A stretch of 54,090 bases of DNA from Verrucomicrobiota bacterium (lineage in GTDB: Bacteria > Verrucomicrobiota > Verrucomicrobiia > Opitutales > Opitutaceae): contig JAGVUB010000053.1 in assembly GCA_019136515.1 (NCBI GenBank), forward strand, positions 1 through 54,090, read 5' to 3'. The translations under genes were made by a program, and so were the position numbers. Below the pieces are notes generated by a model that did no database searches, was not told where the DNA came from, and saw only the letters and a program-made list of their open reading frames with translations. Shown here piece by piece: positions 1 to 7,438 of this stretch. Position 1 is the first letter of the stretch; every line of letters begins with the position of its first letter.

Positions 1-44
1 CGGCCCACGTCTACCGTGACCTTCTCCAGCGCAAGGCGGCCTGA
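1..44 (+). CDS. 3' end of an unidentified gene (partial)
   Basis: An open frame enters from the left edge and ends at TGA 42-44. It reads AHVYRDLLQRKAA. The two strong hairpins that follow directly support this as a real gene end. Thirteen residues are too few to assign a family. Basic, short C-termini like this are common in mobile-element proteins, but nothing here proves it. Confidence 0.45.
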   Translation, partial: AHVYRDLLQRKAA

Positions 45-49
45 GCGGC

Positions 50-69
50 GGGGAGGCTGCCGCCTCCCC
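50..69 (+). terminator. Hairpin after the left-edge gene
   Basis: GGGGAGGC (50-57) pairs perfectly with GCCTCCCC (62-69) across a 4-base loop, starting 6 bases after the stop codon at 44. There is no T-run, so this is a terminator-like hairpin rather than a textbook intrinsic terminator. Confidence 0.5.
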
Positions 70-93
70 TGCATCCCCTCTGCTGAATCCGGG

Positions 94-117
94 GAGGGGA
101 AGGCGGACCTTCCCCTC
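94..117. terminator. Second strong hairpin, probably bidirectional terminator
   Basis: GAGGGGAAGG (94-103) pairs with CCTTCCCCTC (108-117) over a CGGA loop, giving a perfect 10-bp stem. It lies between the left-edge gene and the convergent DRT3 operon, so it could stop transcripts from both sides. Confidence 0.5.
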
Positions 118-345
118 GGACCCCATCCCTAAGTATTTACTTTTCCTGTTCGAACCATAACTAACCAACCCGTCCCCGCTGTCTCACGTTCGGGGTCCAC
201 CTCAGCTGGGCGCTGCTAGTCCTCCACCTCGCGTCATCGCGTGGGACGAAGGACTTTACGCGATCGAGCTGGCGGGCGATGAGGGCGTTCTGGGCCTGCT
301 GAGAGTCGCGACCTCTTCGGATCGCCTAACTGTTCAAAGGGAAAG
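118..345. other. Non-coding stretch beyond the DRT3 RNA, with one degenerate repeat copy
   Basis: There is no convincing gene. At 236-264 a degenerate copy of the hairpin repeat seen at 3790, 4009 and 5470 lies in the opposite orientation (CGCGTGGGACGAAG...TTTACGCG), with outer ATCGCG/CGCGAT arms but a broken inner stem. A minus-strand frame of about 55 codons runs through it (includes ARQLDRVKSFVPRDD). It has no ATG and is probably a decayed gene piece or chance. Confidence 0.4.
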
Positions 346-453
346 GGGGGCCTCGTGGTGTGTGGCTTTCGCCTCTCTTCGAATCAGTCCATTGCTGAAC
401 GTCTCCGATGAGTCTTCGAACTCACCTTGCGGCACGTTCGTGATGAGGCCCCC
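346..453 (-). ncRNA. Candidate DRT3-associated structured RNA with ACACAC tract
   Basis: Read on the minus strand, GGGGGCCTC (453-445) pairs perfectly with GAGGCCCCC (354-346) and closes a domain of about 108 nt. Inside are three elements. The first is a hairpin at 440-417 whose arms pair through CGAAC/GTTCG and TGCC/GGTG with a GCAA tetraloop. The second is a short TCAG/CTGA hairpin at 398-384. The third is a GGC-GAAA-GCC hairpin at 373-364. Directly after the last comes ACACAC (363-358), unpaired, just before the closing arm. The motif TTCGAAGA occurs twice (420-413 and 382-375). The element begins only 4 nt after the drt3b stop. DRT3 systems are reported, as I recall, to use an ncRNA with an ACACAC template, so this is the likely partner RNA. 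Exact ends are unknown, and part of the structure might belong to the operon's 3' UTR. Confidence 0.65.
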
Positions 454-457
454 GACC

Positions 458-2347
458 TCAATAGGACAGCAAAAGCTCTTTCTTTTTCAAGTGATTACTT
501 AGGTGATTTTTGCCACTCCAGCTAAAGTACCAATCGACACACTTGGTGTCAGATATAAACTCACTTATGTCTGCGGAGCTGAGGCTGAGGTTGTGTGCGC
601 GAGAGGTGTCCAGCACGATTCGAGTCTTCTCGACGTCGGAGATCCAAGGACAAGACATCAGATCGAGAATTAGGTGCGCAGCTTCGGAATAGGCCGTAGG
701 ATCAAACTCTGTTAGGATCTCTTTCGCGGAGGAAACTAGGAGGTCTCGTGTAGTAGTAAGTTCTGGCCTGTTCCTTACTGCATATAACAGGCAAACAATC
801 CCAAAGTAGTTAAGACGCTTCTTGTTTGAGTATTCGTCGTTATGTGCACCCACAAAAGATGATCGTGCTCTCTCGACCAATTTGGGTTCAATCAGGGATG
901 TACTAAAACACTCAGTTGCGAGAAGAAGCAGGTTGCAGGCTTCAACAATCCCCGGACCGTTAAGTGCACTCTGTAAGGATCCTGCTAGTTCGCGCTCGGT
1001 CTTCTCCATGATTGAGGCTCTCTCGTGTAATGCGAGTGCGCTGATGGCAGATTGGACCTGTAGAACGAAAGCCATCCACCGAAAACATGTCGCGACGCGG
1101 ATATCCATCCGAAATGTGAATGCAGCGAGTTCCACAAGCGTGAATATCTTGTCGGCAAATCGCGGTGCTTTGGGGTCAAGTGTCCTAAGAGACTTGGTTA
1201 AGGCAGAGAGCAGGAATGTCGAGACTCCTGCTATAGGGGCATTGGAGGTTTTGATCAGGGTTCGGAAGTGATTCACCTCCCGCTGCGCAAATCGTAAATC
1301 GGCGCCTGTGAGTCGCTCCTTAAGCTCCGTTATGCAACGATAGGCATCAATCTTTAGGATGCTAATTGGTGTTATGAAAGGACGCTCAGTTGCTAAATCC
1401 TTGGTGGATCCAAGGTATAAATGGTACTTTTCTAGTTCTTCGGTAAGGTGTTGCTTCCATTTTGTTAGGATGGATTCGTCATCATAGAAAATGAAGTAAT
1501 CGTCTATGTAACGATAGTAGGTGATGTTGGCTTCGTGTGTACATCCATCTGCCTCCGCGCGACGCATGGTCTCGATGTCGACCTTCTGAAGGATGATCTC
1601 GGCAAATATTCTACTGAATTCAGGGCCGATTGGGATGCCGCTTGTTTCTCGGTGGCAGCAAGCTTGGATGAGGTTGTCGAAGCTACTGTCGAAGGAAGCT
1701 GGCGCTCGTCTGTTCCTGCGGTGGGCATAATCCTTAGCGGATTCTTTGCCGCGCACTGCCCATGATATGGTATGGCTGTAGATACTTGGGAAGCACTTAG
1801 TGATGTCTAAGTGCGCCATGTATCGATAACGCTTCTCTAGTTCACTGTACGTGTCGGAATTGAAAAAGCTGTATAGGTGGGAAAAATGCTTGTAGGTGAA
1901 GTATGATGATGCGTAAGGGGTGTCTGAGTTTATCTCTTCGATTCCTCTTTTGAATGCACCAGGTGTCCGTGATGTGTTGTAGAAACGTGCAACTTTGCTG
2001 GGTGCGCGCAAGCTGTGAGGACTTCGGCTGCAGGCACGGAGAATGGCGAGTGAGTGCGTGTTGTATAAATCTATGACTTTCTTGGAGATGTTTGGGTGCA
2101 GCAGGAACAGTGTACGCCTAGCTGAAGCGTCTTTTGTGATGCGGAACTTAAACGGTACGGATGTACCACTGTCATGGAAAAGTCGGGCTAGAAGTTTGGA
2201 CGTTGTCTTCTTGGCGATCTTCCGGTGGAAATTGTATGATCCCCAGTTGGAGAAGAGCGCCGGCGTTTCGAAGGGGGCAACTTCTGTCAACAGTACTCGC
2301 TCGACGGTGGTTTGACTGATTTTTCGTTTACGCATATTTCCAGACAT
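458..2347 (-). CDS. drt3b: DRT3-type reverse transcriptase, Drt3b-like (UG8 type)
   Basis: A 629-residue reverse transcriptase. Motif A is LDITKCFPS (catalytic Asp near 181), motif B is GIPIGPEFS (about 237-245), and motif C is YRYIDDYF (YIDD 280-283). The palm and fingers occupy roughly the first 370 residues. A long helical C-terminal region of about 260 residues follows, with no nuclease motif I recognise. It starts inside the end of the upstream RT gene (20-base overlap), so the two are co-translated. Length and pairing fit Drt3b, the larger RT of the two-RT DRT type 3 anti-phage system. By recollection of recent work, Drt3b makes the AC-repeat strand. Base composition is far lower in GC than the neighbours, pointing to transfer. 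A second ATG at residue 5 is an alternative start. A retron or AbiK-like RT is less likely because of the tandem arrangement. Confidence 0.8.
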   Translation of the reverse strand: MSGNMRKRKISQTTVERVLLTEVAPFETPALFSNWGSYNFHRKIAKKTTSKLLARLFHDSGTSVPFKFRITKDASARRTLFLLHPNISKKVIDLYNTHSLAILRACSRSPHSLRAPSKVARFYNTSRTPGAFKRGIEEINSDTPYASSYFTYKHFSHLYSFFNSDTYSELEKRYRYMAHLDITKCFPSIYSHTISWAVRGKESAKDYAHRRNRRAPASFDSSFDNLIQACCHRETSGIPIGPEFSRIFAEIILQKVDIETMRRAEADGCTHEANITYYRYIDDYFIFYDDESILTKWKQHLTEELEKYHLYLGSTKDLATERPFITPISILKIDAYRCITELKERLTGADLRFAQREVNHFRTLIKTSNAPIAGVSTFLLSALTKSLRTLDPKAPRFADKIFTLVELAAFTFRMDIRVATCFRWMAFVLQVQSAISALALHERASIMEKTERELAGSLQSALNGPGIVEACNLLLLATECFSTSLIEPKLVERARSSFVGAHNDEYSNKKRLNYFGIVCLLYAVRNRPELTTTRDLLVSSAKEILTEFDPTAYSEAAHLILDLMSCPWISDVEKTRIVLDTSRAHNLSLSSADISEFISDTKCVDWYFSWSGKNHLSNHLKKKELLLSY

Positions 2348-3533
2348 TCGTGATCTTCGCGAGCTCTTCGTGGGTTCTTGTTCTTGCGAAACGAATTCGG
2401 TCCCGGTTTTGAAAACTGATGCTGTTTAGGGTGCCCCATTCTGTGGTGCTGAGTGTAGCGCGAAGGCGTTTCGCGAGGTAATATCTCTTCGATCGTAGGA
2501 TTCCATGGTAGAAGGAGTCTAAGGAGCGAATCTCTTGATCGATGCGGTCGGAGCTGCATTCAGGATATGTATCCCGAAGACCGACGTAGATATCGGTGCG
2601 GCGTCCGCGTACAGTCATGCGTGTTCGGCCGGATAGGAATTCGAGTCTTCGTAATAGGAGCGCGAAGTCGCTAGTCTTTAGGTAGTTTTTGAGGGAAAGG
2701 GTTATTCGCAGTTTGTACTTGGCGATCTTTCTGGGTGATATACCGACGGAAAGCGTTGGGCTGGTGGTTATGCAATAGCCGAGATAGTTTAGCGGTTGTG
2801 TGCTGGGCGGGCTGATGTGTTGGGTTTTGGTAGTGTTTAGGGTTAGGGGCTTCGGGAGGTTATCGATGATGAGCTTTTCGATTGAAGCGTGGTCGTGTTC
2901 GTGGATTATGCAGATGTCATCGACATAGCGTGAGTAGAAACAAATGCCCTCGGCGCGCAAAAGAAAGAGGTCGAGGTGGCGCAAGGCATATTGCGCTAGT
3001 GTGGAGCTGATGTTGATTCCGCGTGGGAGTCCGAAGAAGTTCCATTTCGTCCGGAGTATCTCGCTAAGTGACTTGAGATGTAGAATTGTGCGATTTGGCA
3101 GGTTTTTCCGGCTCTCAAGAGAACTGATTAGCGCGTGAAAGTTAATGGTCTCAAAGAATGATTGTATGTCTGTGCGGTAAATGCTGGCGTTTGTTTCGCC
3201 GCGTATCGACGCAACAAGCTGTCGAATCTCATCGGCTCGGTATGCAATCGGTGTCAATAACGCAGACCGTAGGATTCTGTCGGTGTGGCGGAGGCAAAGT
3301 ACGTCATAGAGCGAGCAGGCGGTAAAGACGGGCTTCGGCCCCGCGACTCGTTGCTGGATGTCTTTTACTGCGGAATTCGTGCTATGGAATTCAATGGAAA
3401 TGGCTTCACTGTCGGCGGCTAGGGTGGATGGCGAAAGCGCGCGTAACCAAAAGTCCGCTGGGCGTATCATATGCCTGATGTCGTCCGGGCTGTATGAGAT
3501 TGGATAGGGGTTTTTCAGCGCATGAAATGGCAT
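2328..3533 (-). CDS. drt3a: DRT3-type reverse transcriptase, Drt3a-like (UG3 type)
   Basis: A 401-residue reverse transcriptase and the first gene of the minus-strand pair. Motif A is YRTDIQSFFETI (Asp about 122), motif B is GLPRGINISS (168-177), and motif C is SRYVDDICII (YVDD 203-206). A basic C-terminal thumb region follows, with no fused domain. The size matches Drt3a. In DRT3, Drt3a is reported to copy an ACACAC stretch of a partner RNA into GT-repeat DNA; the candidate RNA at 346-453 would supply that template. No Shine-Dalgarno is seen before the ATG. Tandem direct repeats with palindromic cores lie 14-67 bases upstream. The low GC shared with drt3b, the broken gene upstream and the repeat copies on both sides mark the pair as an acquired defence island. 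Confidence 0.82.
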   Translation of the reverse strand: MPFHALKNPYPISYSPDDIRHMIRPADFWLRALSPSTLAADSEAISIEFHSTNSAVKDIQQRVAGPKPVFTACSLYDVLCLRHTDRILRSALLTPIAYRADEIRQLVASIRGETNASIYRTDIQSFFETINFHALISSLESRKNLPNRTILHLKSLSEILRTKWNFFGLPRGINISSTLAQYALRHLDLFLLRAEGICFYSRYVDDICIIHEHDHASIEKLIIDNLPKPLTLNTTKTQHISPPSTQPLNYLGYCITTSPTLSVGISPRKIAKYKLRITLSLKNYLKTSDFALLLRRLEFLSGRTRMTVRGRRTDIYVGLRDTYPECSSDRIDQEIRSLDSFYHGILRSKRYYLAKRLRATLSTTEWGTLNSISFQNRDRIRFARTRTHEELAKITNVWKYA

Positions 3534-3628
3534 AGTGTGCTGCTTTGTGAGTTGGAAGGTTTGGTGTCGCGAAGGGGTGAGTTGGAGGGGCCTGTCGCGA
3601 CAATAGACAGGATGAATCGGACGGCGGG
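3534..3628 (-). promoter_or_regulatory. DRT3 upstream region with two direct repeats
   Basis: Two copies of a 24-26-base unit, GTGAGTTGGA(A/G)GG...TGTCGCGA, lie at 3547-3572 and 3577-3600, 14-67 bases before the drt3a start. The second copy extends to the palindrome TGTCGCGACA (3593-3602), itself flanked by CCTGTC/GACAGG (3591-3611). Tandem units with palindromic cores next to a defence operon suggest operators or iterons. No clear -35/-10 pair was picked. Confidence 0.4.
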
Positions 3629-3789
3629 CTACTGGGCGGCGCCCGATACGACTTCGAATGAGGCGAGCATGCGCTTCACGTCAGGCAGGAGCTGATCCTC
3701 GTTGTCGGCGTGGAGGACGCTGACGACCATGAAAGCCCAGCCGTCCTTCACGAAGGCCCATTGGCGCCAGGTACTGGCGGTGCCGCGTT
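3629..3789 (-). pseudogene. C-terminal remnant of a DcrB/PsbP-like secreted protein
   Basis: The frame ending at TAG (3629-3631) reads like a genuine protein tail: TWRQWAFVKDGWAFMVV, then an acidic stretch, then LLPDVKRMLASFEV. This pattern (a hydrophobic strand followed by a helix ending in 'SFE') resembles C-termini of DcrB/PsbP-like or DUF1795-type proteins. Upstream of about 3789 the frame runs straight into the hairpin repeat at 3790-3814 and becomes proline/arginine-rich junk, so the N-terminal part is missing. The 5' part was probably lost when repeats or the DRT3 island arrived. The family assignment is tentative. Confidence 0.5.
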
Positions 3790-4112
3790 CGCGTAAAGGA
3801 CCTCGTCCCCCGCGATGGGCGAGGGGCGCACGGCACATTCTGTGTCCGGTTCGCATGGCGGTGGGGGGCGGTGGACGGTGGGCGGTTGCCGGTGACCGGT
3901 GGGGGCAGGGGACGGACGGCAGTTTGCCGCGAAAATCGCAGCACTCGGAAACCAAGAATGCAAGGGACTTCCCGTGACGATGCGGGGCATTCATGGGACG
4001 GAGCGGTCCGCGTAAAGGACTTCGTCCCACGCGGCTGGGGGCGGACGACAGATGACAGACGACAGATGACGGGCGACGGAGGAGGACAGATGGCGGTGGG
4101 CCGAAGACGCGC
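3790..4112. repeat. Mosaic intergenic repeat block
   Basis: Several short repeat families lie end to end. Hairpin repeat copies CGCGTAAAGGAC-TTC-GTCC-type are at 3790-3814 and 4009-4033. GGTGGACGGTGGGCGGTTGC/CGGTGACCGGTGGG units are around 3860-3915. ACAGATGAC/GACGACAG units are around 4046-4085. No gene is supported; the ORFs through it are repeat-encoded and rich in P, R, G and T. Confidence 0.7.
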
Positions 4113-5393
4113 CTAGCGCTCGTCGGCCCGCATCGGGATCTTGTGATCGCAGGCGGGGTACCTGGAGCACCCCCAGAAGGGCGTCGCGGATTCGCGGCGG
4201 ACCATCTTGAGGCCGCAGCGGGGGCAGGTGGGCGTGTGGTAGTCGTCGCGCCAGATGTCCCGCCGGATCGAGGCGAGGGTCTCGGCGGGCAGGTCGTTGA
4301 GGCAGTCGAGCAGTTGCCGGCCGGAGATGAGGGTGACGCCGTTGGCGCGCGCGAAGTCGGTGGCGGGCGGGGTGAATCCGTTGCAGGAGACGTAATAGCC
4401 GAGCGCGATCCCGTTCACGGACATCACGCCGTAGAATGCGCGCAGCATGTCGAGGTCGCTCGCCTTGGTGCGCGCCTTGCACTGGACAAGCGCGTACGGC
4501 TCGGGGTCGGAGCCGCGGTAGAGCTTGAGATCGATGCCGCCATCGCCGAGGGAGACGGTGTCGGGGCGGTTGAGTTCGTTGCCTACGACCCGGAAGCCCT
4601 GGGTGCGGAAATAGGCGGCGGAGAGTTCCTCGAAGCGGCGCCATTCCAGGGCGTCGATCAGCTCGAACGTGAGCGGGCCATCGAAGGGGCATGGCGGTGG
4701 GTGGAGGATCTCGGCAGGACGTATCGGGATCGGGGGCGGTTCGCTGGCGCGCGGTACGGGATAGCGAGGTGGACCGGATCGCCGTGCTGCTGGTTGCCGA
4801 GGCGCATAGCGGTCGAGGTCCCGACCAAGTTTCTTGCGCTGCGCGATGGCGATGCGCATGGCCGTGGCCAGGAAGAGCATGACGCCAAAGATAATGGCAA
4901 GGTAGAGCAGTGGACGCCGCAGGAGGCTGAAAGGGCTGGGGAACAGGTTCGAGGGCGGCGTAGCGGTGGGCTGGCGGACTGGTGCGACCGCCCGAGGCGG
5001 CTCGGGTTGGGTTGTCGGTGTGAGCGTCGGCCGTGGGCGCACGGCCGGAGGCGGAGTGACCGACGCAGGCACCGGAACAGACGATGCGCCGGGAAGCGTT
5101 GGCCGGGGCCGGTATTGCGGTACGGCCGGGGCGTTCTTTGCGGCGCGGACTTGCACGACCTTGCCGTCGACGAGGATGACCTCGCCATGCGGGTAGGTGA
5201 GGACTTCGCGGTTGCTGGCCGCGGCGGAGCCGGTGGGCCAACCAAGGCGCTGGATGACTGACGCCTTCGTGTCCCCGATGGTGACGTAGGTGACCGACTG
5301 GGTGCCGGCGCTCTGTCCGAGTAGGCCCGAGACGGTGAGGAACAGGCCGAGCAGGAGACAGAGCCGTGGCAAAGGTGGGGACCAACGTGTCAC
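4113..5393 (-). CDS. Membrane-anchored Mrr-like restriction endonuclease with zinc ribbon
   Basis: A 426-residue multidomain protein. The N-terminus has a signal-like hydrophobic segment (about 8-28). A small domain like BamE/SmpA folds follows (VTIGDTKASVIQRLGWP...VDGKVVQV, about 33-83), then a proline-rich linker and a transmembrane helix (about 160-178, LLYLAIIFGVMLFLATAM). The cytosolic part is an Mrr_cat-type PD-(D/E)xK nuclease: EELSAAYFRTQGF, DGGIDLKL (about 280) and ALVQCKAR (about 302). It ends in a topoisomerase-type C4 zinc ribbon (CPRCG...CSRYPAC). Mrr-family enzymes cut modified or foreign DNA; membrane anchoring is unusual but seen in related housekeeping-like members. The start at 5393 fits the signal segment. 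Repeats flank it on both sides. It may be a defence gene or a poorly understood membrane nuclease. Confidence 0.75.
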   Translation of the reverse strand: MTRWSPPLPRLCLLLGLFLTVSGLLGQSAGTQSVTYVTIGDTKASVIQRLGWPTGSAAASNREVLTYPHGEVILVDGKVVQVRAAKNAPAVPQYRPRPTLPGASSVPVPASVTPPPAVRPRPTLTPTTQPEPPRAVAPVRQPTATPPSNLFPSPFSLLRRPLLYLAIIFGVMLFLATAMRIAIAQRKKLGRDLDRYAPRQPAARRSGPPRYPVPRASEPPPIPIRPAEILHPPPCPFDGPLTFELIDALEWRRFEELSAAYFRTQGFRVVGNELNRPDTVSLGDGGIDLKLYRGSDPEPYALVQCKARTKASDLDMLRAFYGVMSVNGIALGYYVSCNGFTPPATDFARANGVTLISGRQLLDCLNDLPAETLASIRRDIWRDDYHTPTCPRCGLKMVRRESATPFWGCSRYPACDHKIPMRADER

Positions 5394-6337
5394 GCCGGAA
5401 TGGTTGCCGCTCGGTCCACGACCGCGAGTCCGAAGTTCGAAGACAGAAGGCGGACGGCGGATGGCGGTCCGCGTAAAGGACTTCGTCCCACGCGGCTTGG
5501 GGGCGGGCGGTGAGCGGTGGGCGGTTGCCGGTGGTCGGTGGGCAGGGGAGGGACGGCGGCTGACGACAGATGACAGATGACGGAGGACGGCGGAGCGGCG
5601 GAGGGCAGCGGGCGGGCCGATCGGTGACCGGTTGGCCGGTTCCCGGTGGACAGCTTACGAGGCGCCAGAGGAAGAGGGGAACCGTTCTTCCGTACGGAAG
5701 AACCATCGACTCATCCACGCTCATGCCCGCTAATCCGGAGGTTCGGAGATCAGCGCCGATCAGCGTTCATCAGCGGTTGATCATTCCGGGGATTGGTCTG
5801 GATTGCGCCGGTTTCGGAATGGTCTCACGCGGAGGCGCGGAGGGCGCGGAGACGGAGGAACCGACGCGGCGTCGCGTGGCTGCGGCGTTCCCAGTGCGGA
5901 CGGGCCCGGGTTGGTACCGGCCGTGGATCAACTCCGCGTTCTCTGCGCCTCCGCGTGAGCAACTCCGGGGTCGGATCAGCGCCCGTTCTCTTCCGGCTTT
6001 GCGTTCCTTGCGGTTCAACGGTCCGGAGGGGCTGAACGGCTGCGCCGTCCAGCTGCCGCGGAGTCGCCTGCAAGCAGGCTCTTACCTCCAGCGGACGGGA
6101 CTCGTTCCTGATTTCCTGAGTTTCAGATATTCACATTCCCGATCCGTCTTCGTGGCCACCGGGGGCGGGCGTTTCGTTCTCCCGTGCGGAAGAATCTTCG
6201 AGAGACCTCCCCACCTCGGATGCTCGCTACCCGCTCCTCGCTTCTCGATACTTGCCCGGCCTGCTCCGAGCCGGACGGAGTCACGCCGCCGGCGGATTGC
6301 CTTTGCCCGCCTTCGGTCCCTTGCTGGCTCCGCGCCC
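5394..6337. repeat. Mosaic intergenic repeat block upstream of the GreA-family gene
   Basis: About 940 bases without a gene. A hairpin repeat copy is at 5470-5494. GCGGTTGCCGGTGGTCGGTG-type units are at 5521-5545 and 5620-5650, and GACAGATGAC units at 5563-5582. A perfect 20-bp palindrome (GTTCTTCCGT/ACGGAAGAAC) is at 5684-5703. CTCACGCGGAGGCGC (5825-5839) is inverted relative to GCGCCTCCGCGTGAG (5945-5959). One copy of a 69-bp repeat is at 5945-6013. A GTTTCGTTCT...GGAAGAATC element running into GGATGCTCGCTACCCGC is at about 6168-6235. The open frame from 5570 is only repeat sequence fused upstream of the real gene. Confidence 0.7.
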
Positions 6338-6958
6338 ATGCCCATCTCCCGGAAACATTTCTTCCGAATTCCCGATCCGCAGGACACCACGATCTACGTG
6401 CGGCCGGGCTACAACCGCGTGCTGGCCGAGGAATTCGAGGCGCTCAAGGTCAAGCGCGTCGGCCTGGTGCAGGACAAGGTCGAGGCGCACAGCCAGGGCG
6501 ACCTGCGCGAAAACTTCGGCTTCAAGGCCGCCAAGGAGGCGATCCGCGCGGTGGACCGCAAGATGACCGCGCTCGACCGCTTCGTCGCCCGCAACACCTT
6601 CATCGAGGTCGACCCGGCCACTTGGCTCACCAAGCCGACCGACACCCTGCAGCTCGGACACGTGGTCACGATCGAAAAGCAGGACCTGCCGTCCGGGCGG
6701 AAAAACGTGTTCACATTCCTGGTGACGACGCACGGCGAGACCGCGAGCGATCCCGACTCGGGGATCGAATGCCTGCCGCACGATTGCCCGCTGGCCAAGG
6801 TCGCACTGGGCATGGCGGTGCAGGAGAGCCGCGAGGTCGCGCTGCCGGCGGGCGAAGCCATCCTGACCATCCTCGAGATCCGCAATCCGACGCAGGACGA
6901 GCTCGACCGCCTGCTCTCGGAGATCAAGCCGCCGCAGATCGACGACGAGGCCGAGTAG
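6338..6958 (+). CDS. GreA/GreB-family transcription elongation factor-like protein
   Basis: A 206-residue protein. The segment VEAHSQGDLRENFGFKAAKE (about 47-66) matches the GreA coiled-coil tip, including the acidic pair in GDLRE that in GreA coordinates Mg2+ in the RNA polymerase secondary channel and drives transcript cleavage. A C-terminal FKBP-like half follows (about 100-190; 'SRE...AGEAILTILEI'). Canonical GreA is about 158 residues; this one has extra N- and C-terminal segments, so it may be a Gre-like paralogue rather than the main GreA. The ATG at 6338 was chosen because everything upstream is repeat DNA. Direct 69-bp repeats flank the gene (5945-6013 and 7111-7179). Confidence 0.75.
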   Translation: MPISRKHFFRIPDPQDTTIYVRPGYNRVLAEEFEALKVKRVGLVQDKVEAHSQGDLRENFGFKAAKEAIRAVDRKMTALDRFVARNTFIEVDPATWLTKPTDTLQLGHVVTIEKQDLPSGRKNVFTFLVTTHGETASDPDSGIECLPHDCPLAKVALGMAVQESREVALPAGEAILTILEIRNPTQDELDRLLSEIKPPQIDDEAE

Positions 6959-7300
6959 CGGCGGGTTGGGCGGAGCGAAGCCGACGACAGGGAAGCGAAC
7001 CGGGCCGTTCGACAGGCTCAGGCTCTGCGAGACGGATCGCCCTACCGGCGTGGCGCGACGAAGCGGCGCTCTCCTGGTTGGCCATTGATCGTCCGTTCTC
7101 CGCGGACTCCGCGCCTCCGCGTGAGCAACTCCGGGTTTGGATCAGCGCCCGTTCTCTTCCAGCTTTGCGCTCGTTGCGGCTGAAACTGTTCCCGGGTTGG
7201 GTGGCTGCTCTGTGTTTCCCCCCGGCTCCGTGGCCTCTGTGCCGGATCGAATGCGACGCACCGGGGACGGATCGCCCTGCCTCCGGATGCTCGCTACCCG
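6959..7300. repeat. Intergenic repeats downstream of the GreA-like gene
   Basis: This holds GACGGATCGCCCTACC at 7031-7046 and a longer related copy, GGGACGGATCGCCCTGCC(TCCGGA), at 7264-7287; a third copy lies inside uvrA at 47880-47903. The second copy of the 69-bp repeat (about 5 mismatches to 5945-6013) is at 7111-7179. GGATGCTCGCTACCCGC at 7284-7300 also occurs before recD2 and upstream of the GreA-like gene. No gene is seen. Confidence 0.65.
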
Positions 7301-7393
7301 CTACTTCTCCGCGAGTGCGGCGAGCTTCTCGCGCAGGTGGGTGCGGCGGTCGCGGCTCTCGTTGTTGCGCACGGCCATGCCACAGGCGGCGGG
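7301..7393 (-). pseudogene. Duplicated 3' end of recD2 (fragment)
   Basis: These 93 bases match 8393-8485, the last about 31 codons of recD2 including its stop, with only about 3 mismatches at a constant offset of 1092 bases. On the minus strand it still encodes most of the RecD2 C-terminus (NNESRDRRTHLREKLAALAE with one silent-type change). No gene body lies upstream, so it is a fragment left by a duplication or by insertion of the cassette at 7439-8316. Confidence 0.8.
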
Positions 7394-7438
7394 AGACTCC
7401 GCTTTGCCACGCGGCGATGTTCAAGCGAAGGTGAGGCG

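Noticed and set aside
3534..3550. Alternative ACAC tract before drt3a as the DRT3 RNA template
   Set aside because: It is only CACAC, lies right at the start codon, and no enclosing structure is seen, unlike the 346-453 element.
3991..5724. 577-residue minus-strand ORF over the Mrr-like gene
   Set aside because: Arg/Pro-rich, overlaps the real gene in another frame and runs through repeats at both ends.
5570..6337. Upstream extension of the GreA-like frame
   Set aside because: It consists of repeat families that also occur between other genes, so the start was set at 6338.
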